64,000 bases of DNA, from contig NZ_FYAM01000023.1 of the NCBI RefSeq assembly GCF_900185645.1, forward strand, positions 496,001-560,000. Direction: 5' to 3'. The notes under the pieces are model-generated. The model had not been told where the DNA came from and searched no databases. It saw only the letters and a list, made by a program, of their open reading frames with translations. This stretch comes from Clostridium sp. BSD9I1. Lineage in GTDB: Bacteria; Bacillota; Clostridia; Clostridiales; Clostridiaceae. A program made the position numbers and the translations under genes. Positions 9,112 through 19,330 of this stretch are shown here, piece by piece (position 1 is the first letter of the stretch; each line of letters opens with the position of its first letter).

Positions 9112-10263
9112 TTATCGATATGTACTATATACGAATTCTTTAACACATCTGTCTAAATTTATTATATCTTCTAACTCATAGGAATAACTAATATCAAACT
9201 TATTCATACTTTTTTCTAATATGTCTCCGATTTTTAAAAACTTTATATGACCTTTCATAAATAACTCAACCGCTGCCTCATTTGCTGCATTTAAAACAGC
9301 TGGCATAGTTCCTCCAATTTTTCCTGCTTCATAAGCAAGTTTTAGAGGCTTAAAAGTATCTATATCTGGCTTTTCAAAAGTTAACATTGATGTCTTGAAA
9401 AGATCCAACTTATCAATGATAGATTTTTTTCTAAGTGGATAGTTTAAAGCATATTGTATAGGAAGTCTCATATCTGCTACCGATAATTGTGCTATAATAC
9501 TTCCATCCTTATACTGAACCATGGAATGTATTATGCTTTCAGGATGAACTACTACCTCAATATTATTATAATCTAAATCAAATAGAAAATGAGCCTCTAT
9601 TACTTCTAATCCCTTATTCATCAAAGTAGCTGAATCTATAGATATCTTTTTCCCCATACTCCAACGAGGATGATTTAAGGCTTCTTTTACTGTTACATTT
9701 CTTAATTCATCACTTCTTTTCCCTCTGAATGGTCCCCCTGAAGCAGTAAGTATTATTTTTTCTACATCCTCTCCCTTATTTCCTCTTAAACATTGAAAAA
9801 TGGCACCATGTTCTGAATCCACAGGAAGTATATTAACATTATATTTTTTGGCTTCTCCTGTTATCAATTCTCCCGCAACTACTAATGTTTCCTTATTTGC
9901 TAAGGCTATATCCTTCTTCGCTCTTATAGCCTTTAAAGTTGGCTCAAGTCCTATCATTCCAACCACTGAAGTTAAAACTATATCAACCTTTTGTAAAGAG
10001 GCTATTTCATTTAATCCATCAATTCCATATAATACATTTGTTTTCAAGCCCTTTTCTCTGCAGTATTCATCTACCTTTTCGTAAGCTGTTTGATCCATCA
10101 TAGCCACATATTCTAAATTAAATTCCTGTAATATTAATAGGATTTTTTGCCAACTTGTATTCGCTGATACAGCTATTAAATTTAGTTCATCATCATTTCT
10201 TATCACATCTAAAGCTTGAGTTCCGATGGAACCAGTAGCTCCAAGTATACATATGTTTTTCAC
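9112..10263 (-). CDS. dxr: 1-deoxy-D-xylulose-5-phosphate reductoisomerase Dxr
   Basis: First committed enzyme of the MEP pathway, making 2-C-methyl-D-erythritol 4-phosphate with NADPH. The 383-aa length is normal. It has the N-terminal NADPH motif GATGSIGTQALDV, the substrate and metal motif VDSEHGAIFQC at about residues 149-159, and HPRWSMGKKISIDSATLMNKGLEVIEA in the catalytic domain. The start is GTG at 10263, 9 bases after GGAG. It follows the permease gene by 15 bases and precedes rseP. Confidence 0.97.
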   Translation of the reverse strand: MKNICILGATGSIGTQALDVIRNDDELNLIAVSANTSWQKILLILQEFNLEYVAMMDQTAYEKVDEYCREKGLKTNVLYGIDGLNEIASLQKVDIVLTSVVGMIGLEPTLKAIRAKKDIALANKETLVVAGELITGEAKKYNVNILPVDSEHGAIFQCLRGNKGEDVEKIILTASGGPFRGKRSDELRNVTVKEALNHPRWSMGKKISIDSATLMNKGLEVIEAHFLFDLDYNNIEVVVHPESIIHSMVQYKDGSIIAQLSVADMRLPIQYALNYPLRKKSIIDKLDLFKTSMLTFEKPDIDTFKPLKLAYEAGKIGGTMPAVLNAANEAAVELFMKGHIKFLKIGDILEKSMNKFDISYSYELEDIINLDRCVKEFVYSTYR

Positions 10264-10278
10264 CTTTAATCTCTCCTT

Positions 10279-11268
10279 TTATGTCTTGCTCTCTAATATA
10301 CTCTTGCATATTATAACACAAACCGGTGCCATAAATATTCCAATTAATCCAAAAGTTTTTAATCCTAAATAAAGAGATAATATTGCAATTAACGGATGTA
10401 TTTTAAATTTACTGCTCATAAACCTCGCTTCCATTACTTGCCTCATTATTATCAGTAATATATATAAGCAAATAAGTCCAAATGCAATTATATAATTTTT
10501 ACAAACTATTTTATAAATTACAATTGGAAAAAATACAATAATAGTTCCTACATAAGGCAGGAAATCCAGTATACCACAGATAATTCCTAGTATAAAAAAG
10601 TTCTCTATATTAAGCGCCCATAATCCTAATATTGTTTCTATAGTAGTAACAAGTATTAATACCATCTCTATTTTTACAAACATCTTCATATCTTTCCATT
10701 TTTCTTCTAAGATTTCATTCATATTTAATGGAAAAAGCTTCTTAATAGCATTTAATATAACATATCTATCTACTAAAATAAAGTAGGCAGTTATATTACC
10801 TATGAAATAATTCAAAATACTATCGGTAGTATAAGCTGCCCCTCTTTTAAGAAAACTACTATCTAATACACTTAAATAATAGCTTTCCATTTTTTCATTT
10901 AGTTCTTGTACATTTAAATTAAAAGTTACACTTATGTTTTCTATGGATTTTAAAAGCGAATAATAAGTATCAATAATTATACTTCTTATACTATAAATCC
11001 ATCTTCCTATAAAAAATAGAGATACCATAAATAATATGTTTATAACAACTATAGTGATTACTGCACTTATTTTCTTACTTATAAAATTTGACTTAATTAA
11101 TATATTATAAATTGGATAACAAAATAATAATAGCATAGCAGTTATTAAAAATGGCCTAAAGTATTTTTTGAAAATCAAAGTTAAAAATATAACTACTATT
11201 ATAGATACTGCACAATATATTAATTTTAAATACATTGAGTTATTTTGATTTTTGTTTTTATATATCAA
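10279..11268 (-). CDS. AI-2E/PerM-family membrane permease-like protein
   Basis: A 329-aa polytopic membrane protein. About eight hydrophobic segments can be seen: two near residues 10-50, one at 60-90, and a cluster at 150-325. The soluble stretch at 95-145 and the C-terminal pattern (ILDFLPYVGTIIVFFPIVIY, and late GLKTFGLIGIFMAPV) are typical of the AI-2E transporter/PerM/YtvI family, whose substrates are mostly unknown. The start is TTG at 11268, 8 bases after GAGG. It sits between cdsA and dxr, which are adjacent in B. subtilis, so it looks like a lineage-specific insertion. Base composition looks like the neighbours; no transfer signs were seen. Confidence 0.75.
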   Translation of the reverse strand: MIYKNKNQNNSMYLKLIYCAVSIIVVIFLTLIFKKYFRPFLITAMLLLFCYPIYNILIKSNFISKKISAVITIVVINILFMVSLFFIGRWIYSIRSIIIDTYYSLLKSIENISVTFNLNVQELNEKMESYYLSVLDSSFLKRGAAYTTDSILNYFIGNITAYFILVDRYVILNAIKKLFPLNMNEILEEKWKDMKMFVKIEMVLILVTTIETILGLWALNIENFFILGIICGILDFLPYVGTIIVFFPIVIYKIVCKNYIIAFGLICLYILLIIMRQVMEARFMSSKFKIHPLIAILSLYLGLKTFGLIGIFMAPVCVIICKSILESKT

Positions 11269-11270
11269 TA

Positions 11271-12065
11271 TTACAACCTCATTATAAATGTTATATAATA
11301 ATATACTACCAATGAGGCAAAAAGTATGCTATCAAATCTATCTAATATTCCCCCATGTCCTGGAATTAAGTTACTATAATCTTTTACTCCTACATATCTC
11401 TTTATAGAAGATGCTGTTAAATCTCCAAACTGAGTAATGATTCCACATAGTGCTCCTAGTAAAAAGAAATGTACTAAAGGAACATTAACTCCTTTACTAA
11501 TTACAAACATCCCGAATACTCCACAAGCAATGGTACTTCCTAAAAAGCCTCCTATGGATCCTTCTACTGTCTTTTTAGGGCTTACTTCTGGACATAGTTT
11601 TCTTTTCCCAAAAAATTTACCAGAGTAATACGCTGCGGTATCGCAAACCCAAGAAGATATAAAAATAAACCATACAAATAAATTTCCATATTCCTTGTTA
11701 TTTGTCATTACTATAAAGCTAAAGAAAACCCCTATATATAAAAATCCTAAAAATGTAACCGATATATCAATAAAATTATGACTTTTATTTAATACAGGAA
11801 TACACAGTGAAACCAAAACTCCAAATATTATTATAAAAAACAAACTATCAAAATCCATATTATTTGGATATAAATAATATATGATACAAATTACATACCC
11901 TATCCAAGAAATAGGATTTATATTCTTTTCTTTAGATACCTTATAGAACTCATACATACCACATAATGATAAAATCAAAACTAAATATTTTAAAAACATA
12001 CCTCCTATAAATAAAAATATGATAAATGGAGATATTATTAGGGCTCCTATATATCTACTATTCAT
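11271..12065 (-). CDS. cdsA: Phosphatidate cytidylyltransferase CdsA
   Basis: Makes CDP-diacylglycerol from phosphatidate and CTP, the branch point for phospholipids. The 264-aa protein is highly hydrophobic with about eight membrane segments. The family signature is present near the C-terminus (KRYVGVKDYSNLIPGHGGILDRFDS, about residues 218-242), with the DTAAYYSGKFFGKRKL and SPKKTVEGSIGG motifs upstream. It follows uppS by 20 bases and ends two bases before the permease start. Confidence 0.96.
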   Translation of the reverse strand: MNSRYIGALIISPFIIFLFIGGMFLKYLVLILSLCGMYEFYKVSKEKNINPISWIGYVICIIYYLYPNNMDFDSLFFIIIFGVLVSLCIPVLNKSHNFIDISVTFLGFLYIGVFFSFIVMTNNKEYGNLFVWFIFISSWVCDTAAYYSGKFFGKRKLCPEVSPKKTVEGSIGGFLGSTIACGVFGMFVISKGVNVPLVHFFLLGALCGIITQFGDLTASSIKRYVGVKDYSNLIPGHGGILDRFDSILFASLVVYYYITFIMRL

Positions 12066-12085
12066 ACAATCAGCTCCTTAAATAA

Positions 12086-12844
12086 TTATTTTATACCTCC
12101 AAATCTTCTATCTCTATTTTGGAAATCATATATAGCCTTATGAAGATGTTGTTTTTTAAAATCCGGCCACTTTATATCAGAATACCAAAATTCAGAATAA
12201 GCACATTGCCATAATAAAAAATTGCTTATTCTTTGCTCTCCGCTTGGTCTTATAATTAAATCTGGATCACAAATATCTTTTGTATAAAGATATTTAGAAA
12301 ACACTTCCGAGTTTACATCTTCTAGTATTATCTTTTCCGTATTTAAATCTTCATATAAAAGTTTTATCCCTCTTAAAATTTCATCTCTTCCGCCATAATT
12401 TAATGCTAAATTTAGTACTAAGCCTGTATTATTTTTAGTTTTTTCATAAGCATTTTTAAGTTCTTCCCTGCAAATGCTAGGCAAACTCTCTATTTCCCCT
12501 ATAGATTTAACAACAACTTTATTTTTGTGCAGTTCCTCTACTTCTTTTTTCAAGTATTCTACTAAAAGTTTCATAAGTGCATTTACTTCTTCTGCTGGCC
12601 TCTTCCAATTTTCTGTTGAAAATGCATATAAAGTTAAATATTTTACACCTAAGTTACTGCACTCTTTTACTATTTCTCTAATATTTTCTACACCTGCTTT
12701 ATGTCCCATAGAACGTGGAAGATTTCTTTGCTTAGCCCATCTCCCATTCCCATCCATTATAATAGCAATATGTCTAGGTATATTATTTTCATCTAAAGAA
12801 ATATCTTCACTCTCTTGATTTCTATTACTAAATAACTTCCACAC
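12086..12844 (-). CDS. uppS: Undecaprenyl diphosphate synthase UppS
   Basis: Cis-prenyltransferase that extends farnesyl diphosphate to the C55 lipid carrier for cell wall synthesis. The 252-aa protein has IIMDGNGRWAKQR, with the catalytic Asp at residue 31, and the C-terminal DLIIRPSGEQRISNFLLWQ motif. The start is GTG at 12844 behind GGAG (9 bases); no in-frame ATG is available upstream. A terminator hairpin lies between frr and uppS, so uppS depends on read-through or on a promoter I could not identify. Confidence 0.95.
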   Translation of the reverse strand: MWKLFSNRNQESEDISLDENNIPRHIAIIMDGNGRWAKQRNLPRSMGHKAGVENIREIVKECSNLGVKYLTLYAFSTENWKRPAEEVNALMKLLVEYLKKEVEELHKNKVVVKSIGEIESLPSICREELKNAYEKTKNNTGLVLNLALNYGGRDEILRGIKLLYEDLNTEKIILEDVNSEVFSKYLYTKDICDPDLIIRPSGEQRISNFLLWQCAYSEFWYSDIKWPDFKKQHLHKAIYDFQNRDRRFGGIK

Positions 12845-12874
12845 AAATCATCACTCCATGTTCTCCTTATTAAT

Positions 12875-12898
12875 AAAACCTGCGATTTCGCAGGTTTT
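12875..12898 (-). terminator. Terminator-like hairpin after frr
   Basis: Perfect 10-bp stem AAAACCTGCG / CGCAGGTTTT with a 4-nt loop, then ATTAAT on the minus strand. It lies between the frr stop and the uppS ribosome site and probably gives partial termination. Confidence 0.7.
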
Positions 12899-12908
12899 TA
12901 ATAAAATA

Positions 12909-13466
12909 CTATACAGTCATAATTTCTTTTTCTTTTGCTTCTAATATCTTATCAATTTCCTTTATAAAGTTATCAGTTTTCTTCTGGATATCTTCTTCTG
13001 CTTTTTTAATTTCATCTTCAGATATTTCTGATCCCTTTTTTAAATTCTTAATTTTTTCATTACAGTCTCTTCTTATAGATCTTATAGCAATTTTAGTTTC
13101 TTCAGCAGTTTTCTTAACTGTTTTTACAAGATTCTTTCTTGTTTCTTCAGTTAATTCAGGTATCATCAATCTTATTATTGTTCCATCATTAGAAGGATTT
13201 AACCCTAAATCAGACTTTAAAATAGCTTTTTCTATAGCTTTTATAGCAGTTTTATCCCAAGGCTGTATTTGTAATATTCTTGCTTCCGGTATAGTAATAC
13301 TTCCAACTTGGCTTATTGGTGTCATAGTTCCATAGTATTCAATTTCAATTTTGTCAAGCATAGCTGGATTTGCTCTACCAGCTTTCATTGAACTTAACTC
13401 TTTTTTTAATACTGCAATTGTTTTTTGCATTTTTTCATCAGCTGCTTTAAGTATGTCTTTAATCAT
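12909..13466 (-). CDS. frr: Ribosome recycling factor
   Basis: Splits post-termination ribosomes together with EF-G. The 185-aa length is exact for the family. The N-terminus includes LKKELSSMKAGRANPAMLD, followed by the DKIEIEYYGTMTPISQVGSI segment, and the C-terminal half is the helical arm (RSIRRDCNEKIK). It follows pyrH by 17 bases, the standard rpsB-tsf-pyrH-frr order, and is followed by a terminator-like hairpin. Confidence 0.98.
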   Translation of the reverse strand: MIKDILKAADEKMQKTIAVLKKELSSMKAGRANPAMLDKIEIEYYGTMTPISQVGSITIPEARILQIQPWDKTAIKAIEKAILKSDLGLNPSNDGTIIRLMIPELTEETRKNLVKTVKKTAEETKIAIRSIRRDCNEKIKNLKKGSEISEDEIKKAEEDIQKKTDNFIKEIDKILEAKEKEIMTV

Positions 13467-13483
13467 AAAAATACCTCTCCTTA

Positions 13484-14197
<714 letters not shown>

Positions 14198-14213
14198 TTA
14201 TACCTCCAAGTTG

Positions 14214-14238
14214 TTAAAAATTACATAGTAATTTTTAA
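14214..14238 (-). terminator. AT-rich hairpin just upstream of pyrH
   Basis: Perfect 11-bp stem (TTAAAAATTAC / GTAATTTTTAA, 3-nt loop) between the tsf terminator and the pyrH ribosome site. It could be a second terminator or attenuator; an AT-only stem is weak evidence. Confidence 0.4.
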
Positions 14239-14260
14239 AATACAGCATTTTGGTTTCAAA

Positions 14261-14287
14261 AAAAGAGAACACCGGGTGTTCTCTTTT
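14261..14287 (-). terminator. Terminator after tsf
   Basis: 12-bp perfect stem AAAAGAGAACAC / GTGTTCTCTTTT closed by a CCG loop, followed on the minus strand by a run of Ts. It begins right after the tsf stop codon. Confidence 0.85.
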
Positions 14288-14293
14288 AAATTA

Positions 14294-15208
14294 TTACTTA
14301 ATCTGTTTCATAACTTCTTCAACGAAATTTTCTTCTTTCTTTTCTATACCTTCTCCTCTTTCATATCTAACGAAAGCAGAAATTTTTATTTCAGCTCCTA
14401 CTTCCTTAGATTTTTCTTGAAGGTATTTTGTAATAGTATAATCAGGATTCTTTACCCAAACCTGTTCAACTAAGCAAACTTCTTTAAGATATTTTTGAAC
14501 TCTTCCTTCAACCATTTTATCAACGATTTTTTCTGGTTTTCCTTCATTTAAAGCCTGAACTCTGTATATTTCTCTTTCTTTATCTAAAGTTTCGTGATCT
14601 ACAAAGTCTTTGTTTAAGAATAAAGGATTTGCTGCTGCTACATGCATAGCTACATCTTTTGCTACTTCTGCAAGTACTGGACTTTCCTTTTCGCATTCAA
14701 GTTTAACTAAAACTCCAATTCTTCCGCCGCCATGAATATAGCTCTGGATTGCTCCACTTTCAACTGCAAATTTGTCGAATCTTCTTATAGACATGTTTTC
14801 TCCAAGTTTTGCAATTAAGTTAGTTAAAGTATCTTTAACTGTAGTATTTTCATCACCTATGTATTTTTGTTCTAGTAATTCTTCAACTGTAGCTACATTT
14901 GAATTAGCAACTTGCTTAGCAATATTTTCTGTAAGAGTCTTAAACTCTTCATTAGCAGCAACGAAGTCAGTTTCACAGTTTACTTCAACTATAGCACCGT
15001 TTTTCTTATCTTCAGAAATATAAGTATAAACTAATCCTTCTGCAGCAACTCTGCCTGCTTTTTTAGCAGCAGCAGATAGTCCCTTTTCTCTAAGAACTTC
15101 TATAGCCTTTTCCACATCTCCATTAGCTTCTGATAAAGCCTTTTTGCAGTCCATCATTCCTGCTCCAGTTATTTCTCTTAACTCTTTTACCATCTGTGCA
15201 GTTATCAT
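14294..15208 (-). CDS. tsf: Elongation factor Ts
   Basis: Guanine nucleotide exchange factor for EF-Tu. The 304-aa protein has the N-terminal UBA-like domain ([23 protein letters not shown]) and the [10 protein letters not shown] core motif at about residues 81-90. It follows rpsB with an 81-base gap containing a terminator-like hairpin and is followed by a strong terminator, so rpsB-tsf is probably the high-expression part of the operon. Confidence 0.98.
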   Translation of the reverse strand: MITAQMVKELREITGAGMMDCKKALSEANGDVEKAIEVLREKGLSAAAKKAGRVAAEGLVYTYISEDKKNGAIVEVNCETDFVAANEEFKTLTENIAKQVANSNVATVEELLEQKYIGDENTTVKDTLTNLIAKLGENMSIRRFDKFAVESGAIQSYIHGGGRIGVLVKLECEKESPVLAEVAKDVAMHVAAANPLFLNKDFVDHETLDKEREIYRVQALNEGKPEKIVDKMVEGRVQKYLKEVCLVEQVWVKNPDYTITKYLQEKSKEVGAEIKISAFVRYERGEGIEKKEENFVEEVMKQIK

Positions 15209-15250
15209 AAATATTTCCTCCCGTTTTGTAGTTATTTGTAGTTATTTAAA

Positions 15251-15280
15251 AGGTACATGAAGCCTAAGCTTCATCTACCT
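15251..15280 (-). terminator. Hairpin between rpsB and tsf (attenuator)
   Basis: 13-bp stem with one mismatch (AGGTAGATGAAGC / GCTTCATGTACCT, 4-nt loop) followed by TTT. It may reduce transcription from rpsB into tsf. A short direct repeat GTAGTTATTT lies just downstream at 15229-15248 (plus coordinates). Confidence 0.55.
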
Positions 15281-15289
15281 TTACATTTA

Positions 15290-15991
15290 CTAGCCTTCTA
15301 ATTGTTCGCCTTGTCTTCCTTCCATGATAGCATCAGCCATTTTAGCAGTTATTAATTTTACCGCTCTTATAGCATCATCATTTCCTGGAATTACATAGTC
15401 AACTTCATCTGGATCACAATTAGTATCTACTATAGCTACTACTGGTATACCTAAAGTTTTAGCTTCAGATATAGCATTCTTTTCTTTTCTTGGATCAACT
15501 ACAAATAAAGCTCCAATGTTTCTTACGTCTAATTTCTTTATTCCACCTAGATTCTTTTCTAGCTTTTCTTCTTCTAATCTTAGCTTTATAACTTCTTTCT
15601 TTGGTAAAACTTCAAACGTTCCATCTTGCTCCATTTGCTCTAATTCTTCTAATGTCTTAATTCTTCCCTTAATAGTTGAGAAGTTTGTTAACATTCCACC
15701 TAACCATCTATTGTTTACAAAATACATGTTAGATCTGATTGCTTCTTCTTGAATAGCTTCTTGAGCTTGTTTCTTAGTACCTACAAATAGAATATCTTTT
15801 CCTTCTGCTGCAACTTCTCTTATGAAGTTATAAGCTTCTTCTACTTTTCTTACAGTTTTCTGTAAGTCAATGATATAGATACCATTTCTTTCTGTAAATA
15901 TGTATGGAGCCATCTTAGGGTTCCATCTTCTTGTCTGATGTCCAAAGTGTACACCAGCTTCTAATAATTGTTTCATTGAAATAACTGACAT
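15290..15991 (-). CDS. rpsB: 30S ribosomal protein S2
   Basis: Component of the 30S subunit. The 233-aa protein starts [19 protein letters not shown] at the ATG at 15991, which has an AGGAGG site 9 bases upstream; the frame stays open 13 codons further but without a suitable ribosome site. Family motifs [12 protein letters not shown] and [25 protein letters not shown] are present. It is first in the rpsB-tsf-pyrH-frr unit with its own promoter and a ~100-nt leader. In B. subtilis the flagellar operon separates codY from rpsB; here they are neighbours. Confidence 0.98.
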   Translation of the reverse strand: MSVISMKQLLEAGVHFGHQTRRWNPKMAPYIFTERNGIYIIDLQKTVRKVEEAYNFIREVAAEGKDILFVGTKKQAQEAIQEEAIRSNMYFVNNRWLGGMLTNFSTIKGRIKTLEELEQMEQDGTFEVLPKKEVIKLRLEEEKLEKNLGGIKKLDVRNIGALFVVDPRKEKNAISEAKTLGIPVVAIVDTNCDPDEVDYVIPGNDDAIRAVKLITAKMADAIMEGRQGEQLEG

Positions 15992-16094
15992 AATTTTATA
16001 CCTCCTGGTTTTTTCCTCCACTACCTTCATATTATATAAACTACCTTTGCGGCACCATTTATAAAATTAGGTAATGTGTGTATTTTTTCTCACC
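15992..16094 (-). promoter_or_regulatory. rpsB mRNA leader, possible S2-responsive structure
   Basis: About 100 nt between the promoter and the rpsB start. The arms at 16057-16067 and 16031-16041 can pair 10 of 11 positions and enclose a GC-richer loop GGTGCCGCAAAGGTA, unusual in this AT-rich background. Ribosomal protein autoregulation is inferred from location only; I do not recognise a named family. Confidence 0.35.
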
Positions 16095-16100
16095 TTTGAT

Positions 16101-16129
16101 AGTATATCATATGAATTTCTGCTATTCAA
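16101..16129 (-). promoter_or_regulatory. Sigma-A promoter of rpsB-tsf
   Basis: TTGAAT (16124-16129) and TATACT (16101-16106) with a 17-bp spacer, located after the codY terminator and 110 bases upstream of the rpsB start. Confidence 0.8.
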
Positions 16130-16180
16130 CATTATTTTAAAAATAATTGTGATAGATTGGTGAATTTTATAGCATAAAAA

Positions 16181-16203
16181 AACAGAGCAGGGGTTGCTCT
16201 GTT
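16181..16203 (-). terminator. Terminator of codY
   Basis: Stem AACAGAGCA / TGCTCTGTT with a 5-nt loop and seven Ts immediately after the stem on the minus strand. Strong intrinsic terminator 8 bases past the codY stop. Confidence 0.92.
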
Positions 16204-16211
16204 CTTTATAA

Positions 16212-16988
16212 CTATTTTATTTTCTTTAATTCTTCTAATAACTTATCGTTTAATATCTTTATATGAGTTCCCTTCATACCTAACGATCTAGATTCTATTA
16301 CTCCAGCACTTTCAAATTTTCTTAATGCATTAACTATAACTGATCTAGTAATTCCAACTTTATCTGCTATTTTAGATGCAACTAAAAGCCCTTCGCTTCC
16401 GTCTAATTCATTAAATATATGTTCTACTGCTTCTAATTCGGAATAGGATAAAGTTCCTATAGCTAATTGAACAACAGCCTTCTTTCTAACTTCTTCTTCT
16501 ATTTCATCATGCTTAGATCTTAATATTTCAAGTCCAATTATAGTTGCTGCATATTCAGCAAGTACTAAATCATCATCTGTAAAAGTATCATCAAATCTGG
16601 CAATTAGAAGTGTTCCTAATCTTTCTCTATTCCCATTAATAGGTACTATAGTAGTTAGCTTATTTTCTATTCCACATTCGATGTTGTCTCCAAATACGCA
16701 TTTCCCATTGTTAGTTAAATTAGATAATGATTCATGAACGTTTAATAACTTATTATTATAAAATTCAGGAAAACGCATTTCTGTCATTACCTTTTCCTTT
16801 ACTTCATCACATTCAAATCCAGTAGAAAAATCATATCCCAATATTTTACCTTTTTTACTTAATATATATACGTTACAAGTTAAGACTTCACTTAAAAGCT
16901 TACATATATCATCAAATACTACCGGCTCAGTTCCTGATTTCTGAAGAATTTTGTTTAATCTTCTTGTTTTATTTAAAAGAGATGACAT
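16212..16988 (-). CDS. codY: GTP- and branched-chain amino acid-sensing repressor CodY
   Basis: Global nutrient regulator of low-GC Gram-positives. The 258-aa protein begins [16 protein letters not shown] at 16988, behind GGAGGAG; an upstream in-frame start eight codons earlier has no better site. The N-terminal GAF domain senses isoleucine and valine; the C-terminal winged helix (about residues 200-245, [20 protein letters not shown]) binds DNA. It has its own promoter and terminator, so it is monocistronic, unlike B. subtilis, where codY ends a trmFO-xerC-hslVU-codY operon. Confidence 0.98.
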   Translation of the reverse strand: MSSLLNKTRRLNKILQKSGTEPVVFDDICKLLSEVLTCNVYILSKKGKILGYDFSTGFECDEVKEKVMTEMRFPEFYNNKLLNVHESLSNLTNNGKCVFGDNIECGIENKLTTIVPINGNRERLGTLLIARFDDTFTDDDLVLAEYAATIIGLEILRSKHDEIEEEVRKKAVVQLAIGTLSYSELEAVEHIFNELDGSEGLLVASKIADKVGITRSVIVNALRKFESAGVIESRSLGMKGTHIKILNDKLLEELKKIK

Positions 16989-17147
16989 TTGATTACTCCT
17001 CCTCTGTTTCATCTAGGATTTTATTCTTTTCGTCTTTTCCTAAGGCTACATATATCATATATATATTATAAATCATTATTTAGAATTTATATAGCATTTT
17101 TAAGACTTTTTTAAATTTTTAGAATTGTTTTGTACATTACAATATTC

Positions 17148-17176
17148 ATCATAGCATACACTTTAACAAAATTCAA
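17148..17176 (-). promoter_or_regulatory. Sigma-A promoter of codY
   Basis: TTGAAT (17171-17176) and TATGAT (17148-17153), 17-bp spacer, in the 242-base gap between topA and codY. The leader from about 17141 to 16989 is AT-rich; I see no clear hairpin. I also see no obvious terminator directly after topA. Confidence 0.75.
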
Positions 17177-17230
17177 CATCATTTTTATAATTTGCATGTG
17201 TTTTTTTAGTTTTTCGACATTTATTGCAAA

Positions 17231-19324
17231 TTATTCATTTTTCTTCTCTTCTTTATACACTTTATTTTTGCATTCTTCATTTATACATTCTAAGTAATTA
17301 CCCTTAGTCTTACTATACTTTTTGACCATATGCCCTCCACAACTAGGACATTTTTCATTTGAAGGTTCAAACCAACTTACAAAGTTACACTCTGGATAAT
17401 TACTACATCCATAAAACTTCCTGCCCTTTTTACTCTTTTTAGCTACAATATTACCGGAACACTTAGGACATTTTGCATCTATTTCTTCTACAATTGGTTT
17501 AGTGTTCTTACATTCAGGGTAACCAGGACAAGCTAAAAACTCTCCAAATCTTCCATGTTTTATAACCATATTTTTGCCGCATTTATCACATTTTATATCA
17601 GTAACTTTATCTTCTATTGTAATTTTCTCTACTTCTTTTTCGGCTTTTTCTATCAATTCTTTAAGTGGTTCAAAGAAATCATTCACTACCTTTTTCCAGT
17701 TTTCTTTACCGCCTTCTATATTATCTAGTTTATCTTCCATTTCAGCAGTAAATTCTGCATCCACGATAGGTTTGAAATACTCTACTAATATATTGTCTAC
17801 TATAAATCCTAATTCCGTTGGTTTTAGTGTTTTCTTTTCTCTTTCTATGTACTTTCTCTCTAAAATAGTAGATATAGTAGGAGCATATGTACTTGGACGC
17901 CCTATACCGTTTTCCTCTAAGATTTTTACTAAAGTCGCTTCGGAAAATCTAGCTGGAGGTTGCGTGAAATGCTGCTTACTATCTACATCTTTACATACTA
18001 ATTTATCATTATCCTCAAGATTAGGAAGCTTTGTACTTTCATTTTCGTCTTCTGTTGAATACTCATAAAGCTTCATGAATCCATCAAATTTAACAATAGA
18101 TCCGCTAGCTTTAAAAGAATATACTCCATTTACAATGTCTATTGCTGTAACATCAAGTACACAGGAAGACATTTGGCTAGCCATAAATCTATTCCATATC
18201 AATGTATATAACTTATATTGCTCTGGACTCAGATTTTCTTTAGCTATATCTGGGGTAATTTCCACATTAGTAGGTCTTATAGCTTCATGAGCATCTTGAA
18301 TATTTTTTTTGCCTTTAAATTCCCTAAATGATTCTGGAACATATTCTTTTCCATACTTATCTATTATAAATTGTTTAGCCATTTCTTGAGCTTCTACAGA
18401 AATTCTTACAGAGTCAGTTCTCATATAGGTTATTAAACCTATAGTACCATAACCTTTAATGTCAATTCCTTCATATAACTGTTGCGCTACGGACATAGTT
18501 CTTTTTGTAGCAAAGTTCAGCTTTTTATATGCATCCTGTTGAAGCGTACTAGTGGTAAATGGCGCAAGAGGATTTTTATTCTTTTTGCTTTTCTTTACAC
18601 TTTTTACTATAAATTCACCTATTTTTAAATCGTTACTTATATTATCTGCTTCTTCTTTATTGTTTATTTCTATTTTTTTATTGTCTTTAGAATTCAATCT
18701 TATTGAAAAAGTTTGCTTATCCTTTTCTTTATGTACTATACCTTCAATTGTCCAATATTCCTTAGGTATAAATTTTTCTATTTCAAGTTCTCTATCGCAT
18801 ATTAATTTTAATGCTACAGACTGAACCCTACCCGCACTTAATCCCCATCTTACTTTTTTCCAAAGAATAGGACTAATTTGATAACCTACTAATCTATCTA
18901 ATACTCTACGTGCTTGTTGTGCATTTACTAGATTTATATTTACTTCTCTAGGAGACTTAATAGCACTTTTTACTGCTCCCTTAGTTATTTCATGAAAAAC
19001 TACTCTACATTTTTTACTTTCATCTATTTTTAATGCCTGAAGTAAATGCCAGGAAATAGCTTCTCCTTCTCTATCAGGGTCCGTTGCTAAATATACTTCA
19101 TCACTTTTCTTTGCTTCCTTCTTTAACTTTTCTAAAAGTTCTCCTTTACCCCTTATAGTAATATACTTAGGATTATAGTTATTTTCTATATCAACGCCTA
19201 ACTGACTTTTAGGCAAATCCCTTATATGTCCCATAGATGCTTCTACTATATAATTCTTTCCCAAATACTTTCTAATGGTTTTAGCCTTTGCTGGTGATTC
19301 TACTATTATAAGTTTTTGTCCCAT
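17231..19324 (-). CDS. topA: DNA topoisomerase I (type IA)
   Basis: Relaxes negative supercoils. The 697-aa protein has a Toprim domain with TDPDRE at 81-86, the catalytic tyrosine at residue 300 within ITYMRTDS, and three C-terminal four-cysteine zinc ribbons (from about residue 582: CDKCGK...CPGYPEC; CPKCSG...CSNYPEC; CPSCGG...CINEEC). It follows dprA, the standard dprA-topA order. The start ATG at 19324 has a ribosome site (GAGGG) partly inside a 9-bp hairpin, described separately. Confidence 0.98.
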   Translation of the reverse strand: MGQKLIIVESPAKAKTIRKYLGKNYIVEASMGHIRDLPKSQLGVDIENNYNPKYITIRGKGELLEKLKKEAKKSDEVYLATDPDREGEAISWHLLQALKIDESKKCRVVFHEITKGAVKSAIKSPREVNINLVNAQQARRVLDRLVGYQISPILWKKVRWGLSAGRVQSVALKLICDRELEIEKFIPKEYWTIEGIVHKEKDKQTFSIRLNSKDNKKIEINNKEEADNISNDLKIGEFIVKSVKKSKKNKNPLAPFTTSTLQQDAYKKLNFATKRTMSVAQQLYEGIDIKGYGTIGLITYMRTDSVRISVEAQEMAKQFIIDKYGKEYVPESFREFKGKKNIQDAHEAIRPTNVEITPDIAKENLSPEQYKLYTLIWNRFMASQMSSCVLDVTAIDIVNGVYSFKASGSIVKFDGFMKLYEYSTEDENESTKLPNLEDNDKLVCKDVDSKQHFTQPPARFSEATLVKILEENGIGRPSTYAPTISTILERKYIEREKKTLKPTELGFIVDNILVEYFKPIVDAEFTAEMEDKLDNIEGGKENWKKVVNDFFEPLKELIEKAEKEVEKITIEDKVTDIKCDKCGKNMVIKHGRFGEFLACPGYPECKNTKPIVEEIDAKCPKCSGNIVAKKSKKGRKFYGCSNYPECNFVSWFEPSNEKCPSCGGHMVKKYSKTKGNYLECINEECKNKVYKEEKKNE

Positions 19325-19330
19325 GCTTCC

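Noticed and set aside
17112-17128. CodY-box-like sequence AATTTTTAGAATT in the codY leader
   Set aside because: Three to four mismatches to AATTTTCWGAAAATT in an AT-rich background; autoregulation is plausible but the match is too weak to annotate.
17574-18068. 164-codon open frame on the plus strand opposite topA
   Set aside because: It lies wholly within topA, has a low-complexity Ser/Phe/Leu composition typical of antisense frames, and has no ribosome site or family motif.
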